Assembly (NCBI RefSeq): GCF_018687715.1
Contig: NC_056765.1
Coordinates: forward strand, 27,948,254 to 28,012,253
Length of the DNA: 64,000 nucleotides
Source of the DNA: Carya illinoinensis
Taxonomy: Eukaryota; Streptophyta; Magnoliopsida; Fagales; Juglandaceae
Reading direction: 5' to 3'
Shown: piece by piece, positions 58,240-64,000 of the stretch
How positions within the stretch are numbered: the stretch's first letter is position 1
How the letters are laid out: the number at the start of each line of letters is the position of its first letter
Notes under the pieces: generated by a model
Told to the model about the DNA's origin: nothing
Seen by the model: only the letters and a program-made list of their open reading frames with translations
Database searches by the model: none
Program-made: the position numbers and the translations under genes

Positions 58240-59582
58240 TGTTGCCCAGATGGCTAACACAAGAGGGGGAGTGAATTGAGTTGTATTAAAAAAAAATAAC
58301 AATTGTAAATCAAATATATAATATAAAATATAAATAAAATATGAAATAACAATAAATATAAAGAGTAAGGGTAAGAGAGAAGCAAACTCAGTATGTTAAC
58401 GAGGTTCGGCCCCACTGCCTACGTCCTCGCCTCAAGCTACCCCTTGAGGATTCCCAAATTCACTATTCAACCTCCTTCAGGTGGAGATAGAAACCTATTA
58501 CACCTTTGAACAACACCGCTACAAAGGATCCGTGTAGAACACCCTCTACACTTGCAATCACCTTACACGTGGTGATTCAACTATTCCCCGTGTAGAATAC
58601 TTTCTACACGCACAAGGGTTATACACACCCTTTTTCTGATACAAAAGCTGATAGTGGGTAGGTTATCAGAAAACACTCCTCAATGAGTGAAATAAGAACA
58701 ATACAGCGCAAACTATATCTCTCAAAATGAACAAGGATTAATGCTCAATGCTTAAAGAAGAGAGAATGAAAGCTTTGAATGAATGTTGTATGATCTTGGT
58801 GTTGTGAATGTGAAGCTCTCAAATGATCTATTTATAGGCATATGAAACTTCATATTCAAATTTAAAAAGATTCACATGTCAAAGACAACATCATTCACTT
58901 TTTCAAAAAAATTCAAATAAAAGGTTCTTCTTTTTCAATTGTCAAAGACAACATCATTCACTTTTTCAAAAAAATCAAACCTAATCTTTTACTTTTGGCA
59001 TATGACAAAATGAGCACATTTTCCTTTTCAAAAAAATTCAAACCTAATCTTTTACTTTTTGCATATGACAAAATGAGCACACTTTACTTTTCAAATTTTT
59101 CAAACAAAATCATCTACCTTTTGTATAAGTAAAAAAAAACATCAATCACTTTTGAAAATATTCAAATAAAACATGCACATGTGAACGATGACAATTAATC
59201 ATCTTTAATATTTTTAAAGTTCAACCCTTTAATCAAGGCATGCACATGCAAAAGATGACAATCAATCATCTTTCAAAATTTTCAAATTTAATTTTTAAAA
59301 ATATTCATGCACATGTGGAAAATGTATTTTAATGCTTTATGATAAAATATTAATTTTGAGCATTAATCCTAATTTCGAATTTTAAAGAGATTTACAACAT
59401 TACTCTATAATTTTAATGTGAACTTGTTCCCTTCTTGCTCATGCTTGTTTCCTTGATGTGCTTGACTCCATTGTGTAGACAACTTGATCTTGAGACTTCT
59501 TTATTCTTTGAATTCATTTGTTATCATCAAAATCCATGTGTATATATATAATCACATGAAACTTGAAACCTTGGGTTCAACA
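58240..59582 (-). repeat. 3' LTR of the SIRE-like element
   Basis: Matches 25672-27009 throughout. Inside, two 65-bp units (58950-59095) replace the three units of the other copy. A different segment (GTCAAAGACAACATCATTCA) is duplicated at 58877 and 58939. Confidence 0.5.
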
Positions 59583-60019
59583 ATCTCCCCCTTTTTGATG
59601 ATGACAAATACTTGATAGAACTTGAAACTTGTATTAATACTTAAGCTCCCCCTGAAAATATGCGTTAGTTTTTCAAGCAAAAGTATAAATATAATTCCAA
59701 GCATATATAACAAGTTTAGCAATTTAAACAGTGTTAATGTTCTAGTCTAACACTTCTCCCCCTTTTGGCATCATTAAAAAGGATCTGCAACAAGTAAATG
59801 GACCTGAAGAAAATGGTGCGTTAGTAGACACTGTAGATAAATAAATAAATTTCATCCGTCCGTGACCCGACAAGTGCGGCCAGAGATTTGAAAAAATCGT
59901 CTGATGTTGTTGACAAACGAGATTGAAGGCTCCGAGTTTCTAAAAAATGTCATTTTCACCGATCGGGAAAAAATACATTGCTCTTTGACTTGGATGATAG
60001 CTTGTCTTATTCTTTATGC

Positions 60020-60040
60020 TATCTCTATAAAATCAATCTT
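60020..60040 (+). promoter_or_regulatory. TATA box upstream of the antisense ORF
   Basis: TATAAAA at 60026-60032 in an otherwise CT-rich leader that lacks any ATG before 60137. Box, spacing and leader are conserved at 27462 in the truncated copy. Confidence 0.5.
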
Positions 60041-60136
60041 GAAGTTCATCTAATCTGCATCAAGTTTTCATCTCATCTCTATAACTCATCTCAATTCCTT
60101 CAACATTCTCGTTTTAAGCCTTCTATTCTTTTCTCA

Positions 60137-60574
60137 ATGGCTCATTCTTCTAACATTTCTCTAGATCCATCCATGAGGCATTCTGCATCTCAACCTCCTG
60201 TCCTTTCTGCAGCTGCCATTGGTACCATGTTGCAGCAAGAAAATAATAATCTGACTAATAAGTCAGATTCTGATGCTATTTATGACTTGGTGAGTCTTGG
60301 GACTCGCTACTCTTCCTCTATTGTTGCTTTTTCTCAGTGGCTACAAACCAAAAATCATGAAGTTGAAAAGCTCAAAGAACAAATTGTTGTACTTCAACGA
60401 ATTGTTCAAGAGTCTCACACAAGGGAATGAATCATTCGGCAGAAGAATAAACAATTGAAATCTTTATTAGATTCTTCATTCCGTTTGCCGGTTTCCATGG
60501 ATAAGAATGACATGATATCGTATGAAGAGAATGAGCGTCTCAAACATGAGGCTAAAAATCTCAAGTTTATGTAA
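60137..60574 (+). CDS. Antisense ORF of the SIRE-like element, coiled-coil protein
   Basis: Opposite to pol. ATG at 60137 opens MAHSSNISLDPSMRHSA. The frame runs 97 codons to TGA 60428-60430, and beyond it continues to TAA 60572. Residues about 32-97 are charged with heptad-like hydrophobic spacing (EVEKLKEQIVVLQRIVQE), and the part after the TGA keeps the same character (RQKNKQLKSLLD). TATAAAA at 60026-60032 lies 111 bp upstream of the ATG. The 27.5-kb copy has the same box (27462-27468) with the same 111-bp spacing to its ATG (27573). No known domain. Extra antisense ORFs are known in some plant LTR retrotransposons. The TGA may be a disabling change. Confidence 0.5.
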
Positions 60575-60622
60575 AAGTATTTAAAAAATCTATCTCTATT
60601 TTTATTGATTCTCGTCTATCTT

Positions 60623-63600
60623 TTAAGAGATATTCATAGCATGCATCATACCTATTTCTCTTCTGATCATACATAATCTATCTTCTGGTAAAGGTTTTGT
60701 GAAAATATCTGCTAACTGATCGTGTGTGTTTGTGAATTTTAGTACTATATCGCCTTTCTGCACATGATCTCGAAGAAAATGATATCTTATTTCAATATGC
60801 TTAGTTCTAGAATGTTGTATTGGGTTCTTTGAAAGATTTATAGCACTTGTATTATCACATTTGATTGGAATGTGATTATACTTGGGTTTAAAATCTTCAA
60901 GTTGTTGTTTCATGTAGAGAACTTGAGCACAACAACTACCCGCAGCAACATATTCTACCTTAGCAGTAGATAGTGCAACAGAATTTTATTTTTTACTAAA
61001 CCAGGAAATTAATGCATGACCTAAGAAATGACATGCTCCACTAGTGCTTTTTCGATCTATTTTACAGCCAGCATAATCTGCATCTGTGTAGTTGATTAGA
61101 TCGAAAGATGTATGCTTAGGGTACTATAATCCTAAGTTAATTGTACCACTAAGATATCTAAGAATGCGCTTAACTGCAATTAAATGTGATGCTTTTGGAG
61201 ATGATTGAAAGCGTGCACATAAGCACACACTAAACATAATATCTGGTCTACTAGTTGTTAAATATAATAAGCTACCAATCATACCTCGATATATCTTCAA
61301 GTCAACTAGCTTACCGGATTCATCTTTATCAAGTTTAGTTGATGGGCTCATTGGCGTTCCAATTTCCTTAGCATTTTCCATCCCAAACTTCTTCAGTAAT
61401 TCCTTAATATATTTTGATTGATTGATGAATGTCCCACTTTTTGCTTGCTTAATTTGCAATCCGAGAAAGAATGTAAGTTCTCCCATCATGCTCATCTCAA
61501 ATTCTTCCTGCATAGTCTCAGCAAAAACTTGACACATATTTTCATTAGTAGCACCGAAAATTATATCATCAACATAAATCTGAATCAAAAGAATATCATC
61601 ATTTTCATATTTAATGAAAAGAGTTGTGTCGATTTTTCGTCTTGAAAAACCTTTTTCAATCAAGAAACCACTAAGTCTTTCGTACCAAGCTCTAGGAGCT
61701 TGTTTAAGTCCATATAGTGCTTTTGTGAGTTTGAAAACATGATTTGGGGAAATATGATTTTCAAAACCTGAAGGTTGCTCAACATATACCTCTTCATTTA
61801 TAAAACCATTTAAGAAAGCACTTTTAACATCCATTTGAAAAAGTTTGAAATCTTTATAACAAGCATATGCAAGTAGCATTCGAATAGCTTCTAATCTTGC
61901 GACAGGTGCATATGTCTCATTATAATCGATTCCTTCTTCTTGATTAAAACCTTGGGCTACAAGTCGAGCCTTATTTCTAGTAATGACTCCGGACTCATCT
62001 TTCTTATTTCTAAAAACTTATTTTGTTCCAATAATTGTATGATTTTTGGGTCTAGGAACAAGTGTCCAAACATCATTTCTTTCAAATTGATTCAACTCTT
62101 CTTGCATAGCTAGAATCCAAGATTCATCAAGAAGTGCGTCACTAATATTTTTGGATTCAATTTGAGATAGAAAAGCAATATGATTGCAAATATTTCTAAG
62201 AGATGATCGAGTACTTACACCTTGTGAAGGTTCTCCCAAAATTTGTTCCACTGGATAATCTTTCACAAATTTCCACTGTTTGGTTGCATCTTGTATTAAA
62301 TTTTGATGATCTTTCCTGATGGCTCCATGTTGAACTTCCTCTATTGTTTTCTCTTTGTTGAGATTGAGACTTTCCGTATTATTTATACCTTCTGTTTCTT
62401 CATCAATAGATTTCTTGGAGAGTGAAGAATTAGATTCATCAAATACTACATGCATAGATTCTTGTACAGTCAAAGTCTTTTTATTGAATACTCTATAAGC
62501 TTTACTATTAGTAGAATACCCGAGAAAGATACCTTCATCAGATTTTGCATCAAATTTGCCTAAATTATCCCTGTCATTCAAAATAAAACATTTGCATCCA
62601 AATACATGAAAGTAACAAATGTTGGGCTTTTTCTCATTCCAAAGCTCATAGGGGGTTTTATCTAACTTAGACCTTAGCATAACTCTATTTATAACATAAT
62701 ATGCAGTACTTACCGCTTCGGCCCAAAAATAACTAGGCAAGTTGTTCTCATTGAGCATTGTTCTTGCCATCTCTTGAAGAGATCTATTTTTCCTCTCTAC
62801 TACCCCATTTTGTTGAGGAGTTCAAGGAGCAGAAAAATTATGCACAAAACCGTTTTCATCACAAAATGTTTCAATATTTTTATTAACAAACTCTTTTCCC
62901 CTATCACTTCGGATACTTGAAATAGTATAGCTCTTTTCATTTTGAATTCTCTTGCATAACTTGGTAAAGGCATTATGTGTCTCATCTTTATGAGCAAGAA
63001 AGATGACCCAAGTATATCTAGAGAAATCATCAACAATAACAAATGCATAATATTTTCCTCCTAGACTTGCAACTCTATTTGGTCCAAAAAGATCCATGTG
63101 TATCAGTTGCAATGGTCTAGTAGTGGAAATATATTTTTTAGTTTTAAAAGAAGTTTTTGTTTGTTTACCAAATTGACATGCATTACAAATTTTGTCTTTA
63201 AGAAAATATGTTTTTGGTAAACCTCTCACAAGATCATTTTTTGAAAGTTTGGAAATAAGTTCCATGTTGGCATGACCTAATCTTTTATGCCATAACCAAC
63301 TAGTTTCATTTTGAACTGAAAAGCAAATAGCATCTTGTGAGGTAATTTCTTCAAAATCAATTGTATAAACATTATTGTTTCTAAAAGCAATAAAACAAAT
63401 ATTACAATCATGATCATTCAAAATAATGCACTTATCCATTTTGAAAGTAACTGTAAATCCTTTATCACATAATTGACTTATGCTCAAAAGATTATATTTT
63501 AGACCTTCAACAAGTAGAACATCTTCAATTATGAGAGAAGATTCATTACCAATTTTACCTATTCCCACGATCTTCCCTTTCAAGTTGTCTCTAAATTTCA

Positions 63601-63712
63601 CGTGTCCTTCTTCTTTAGATCTAAGATCAAAGAACTTAGTCTTGTCTCCCGTCATGTGTCTTGAACATCCACTATCTAAAAACCATTTATTTTTGCTTGT
63701 GAAAGACTTCAT
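60623..63712 (-). pseudogene. SIRE-like copia Pol, one frame with four stops
   Basis: About 1030 codons in a single frame. Protease WFLDSGCSRHMTG (63680), GAG-pre-integrase WHKRLGHANM (about 63285) with CNACQFGKQTK, integrase (DLFGPN, IVDDFSRYTW, SDRGKEF, NGVVERKNR), RT ([24 protein letters not shown] at about 61570) and RNase H (DADYAGC...KVEYVAAG, CDNTSAINLSKNP). The C-terminus ends at 60623. Stops at 62822-62824, 62018-62020, 61124-61126 and 60986-60988; three fit one C-to-T or G-to-A change and 62018 needs two. No frameshift is seen within it. A frameshift near 63712 separates it from gag. Inactive, but recent compared with the other elements. Confidence 0.5.
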
Positions 63713-63729
63713 GCATACCTATAAAAACA

Positions 63730-64000
63730 ATTAAAATGATTTTTTTTGGTACCCAAGTTCTTTGGGTTCTTTATTTATTAGTATTAGAAGAAACAAGATT
63801 TTTAGGTATCCCTATGGCCCTAATAGTCATTGTATGATTTCTTCTAATAGGACAAGTATGATAATTATGACCATTTCTATTACAAAAATTGCAAATAGCA
63901 TGTGACATATATGAAAAACTTGAATAATTATAATAATATCCTTTTTTGACAAAATTATTTTTATGAAAAGAATTTTGAATATTAGTCTTTGATGTAGAAT
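63730..64000 (-). pseudogene. Gag C-terminal part with CCHC knuckle (partial)
   Basis: The minus strand reads a Tyr/Asn-rich linker, a CX2CX4HX4C knuckle (CNFCNRNGHNYHTC), then PIRRNHTMTIR and a TAA near 63774. The usual WVPK motif follows before the protease. Cut by the window edge. Confidence 0.5.

Larger units (their letters stand above)
58240..64000 (-). mobile_element. SIRE-like copia element, 3' LTR through gag knuckle
   Basis: Oriented minus. The 3' LTR is 58240-59582 (1343 bp), the polypurine tract AAAAAGGGGGAGA (complement of 59584-59596), and an extra region with an antisense ORF lies at 59600-60600. Pol is 60623-63712 and the gag knuckle about 63855-63900 (CNFCNRNGHNYHTC). The 5' LTR lies beyond the window. 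A long LTR, an extra region between pol and the 3' LTR and repeated GGGGGAGA tracts (59584 and 59755) fit the SIRE/Maximus lineage. It inserted into the protease region of the TNT1-like element. Confidence 0.5.

Overview
The window looks like repeat-dense nuclear DNA of a woody eudicot. The reasons are AT-rich intergenic sequence, plant-type introns, a FAR1-related gene, plant L1 LINEs, Ty1/copia elements, hAT relics and many short AT-rich elements with inverted ends. One short element family (ends resembling GTTTGGATGTTGAGATGAGATG) recalls repeats of Fagales such as the walnut family, but that placement is only an impression. I see no organellar or bacterial features, no rRNA or tRNA and no CRISPR array.

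Layout. At 0.3-3.2 kb on the minus strand lies a FAR1-related (FRS-type) gene. Its exon-intron structure can be followed base by base and its frame is preserved, but it carries five in-frame stops. At 5.4-6.8 kb are two hAT-like MITEs with clear 8-bp target duplications, followed by AT-rich MITE-like sequence to 8.5 kb. A 5'-truncated L1 with a perfect 15-bp target duplication fills 8.87-11.24 kb. A nearly complete L1 on the minus strand (12.3-17.55 kb) keeps ORF2 in a single frame with only two stops, and ORF1 and ORF2 overlap by ATGA. From 17.6 to 21.2 kb there is gene-free, word-repetitive sequence, then a decayed hAT (TTF zinc finger/DUF4371) transposase to about 24 kb.

At 25.7-27.7 kb is an LTR plus truncated internal part of a SIRE-like copia element. 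It is fused to a fragment of a gene family that recurs at 12 kb and 45 kb. A MITE with 9-bp target duplication (28.8-29.2 kb) and a second, more decayed minus-strand L1 (29.5-33.8 kb) follow. Then come short dispersed repeats, a possible small Helitron, and GA-rich and other simple repeats. A complete but inactive copia element with 5-bp target duplication spans 36.67-41.83 kb. A CACTA transposase scrap lies near 43.5 kb.

At 45-47.9 kb is the most complete copy of an unidentified low-copy unit: a 161-residue ORF with hydrophobic segments, a TATA-containing promoter-like block with a short intron, and a downstream block. Parts of this unit recur at 12, 27.7, 35, 52.8 and 54.6 kb, the last one inverted. 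From 56 kb to the end, a TNT1-like copia element is interrupted by the SIRE-like copia element (58.24 kb to beyond the window). The SIRE-like element carries an antisense coiled-coil ORF with its own TATA box between pol and the 3' LTR.

How the genes relate: no intact conventional host gene is certain. The window is mostly layered transposon insertions. The best leads for something undescribed are the antisense ORF of the SIRE-like element and the dispersed hydrophobic-ORF/promoter unit.
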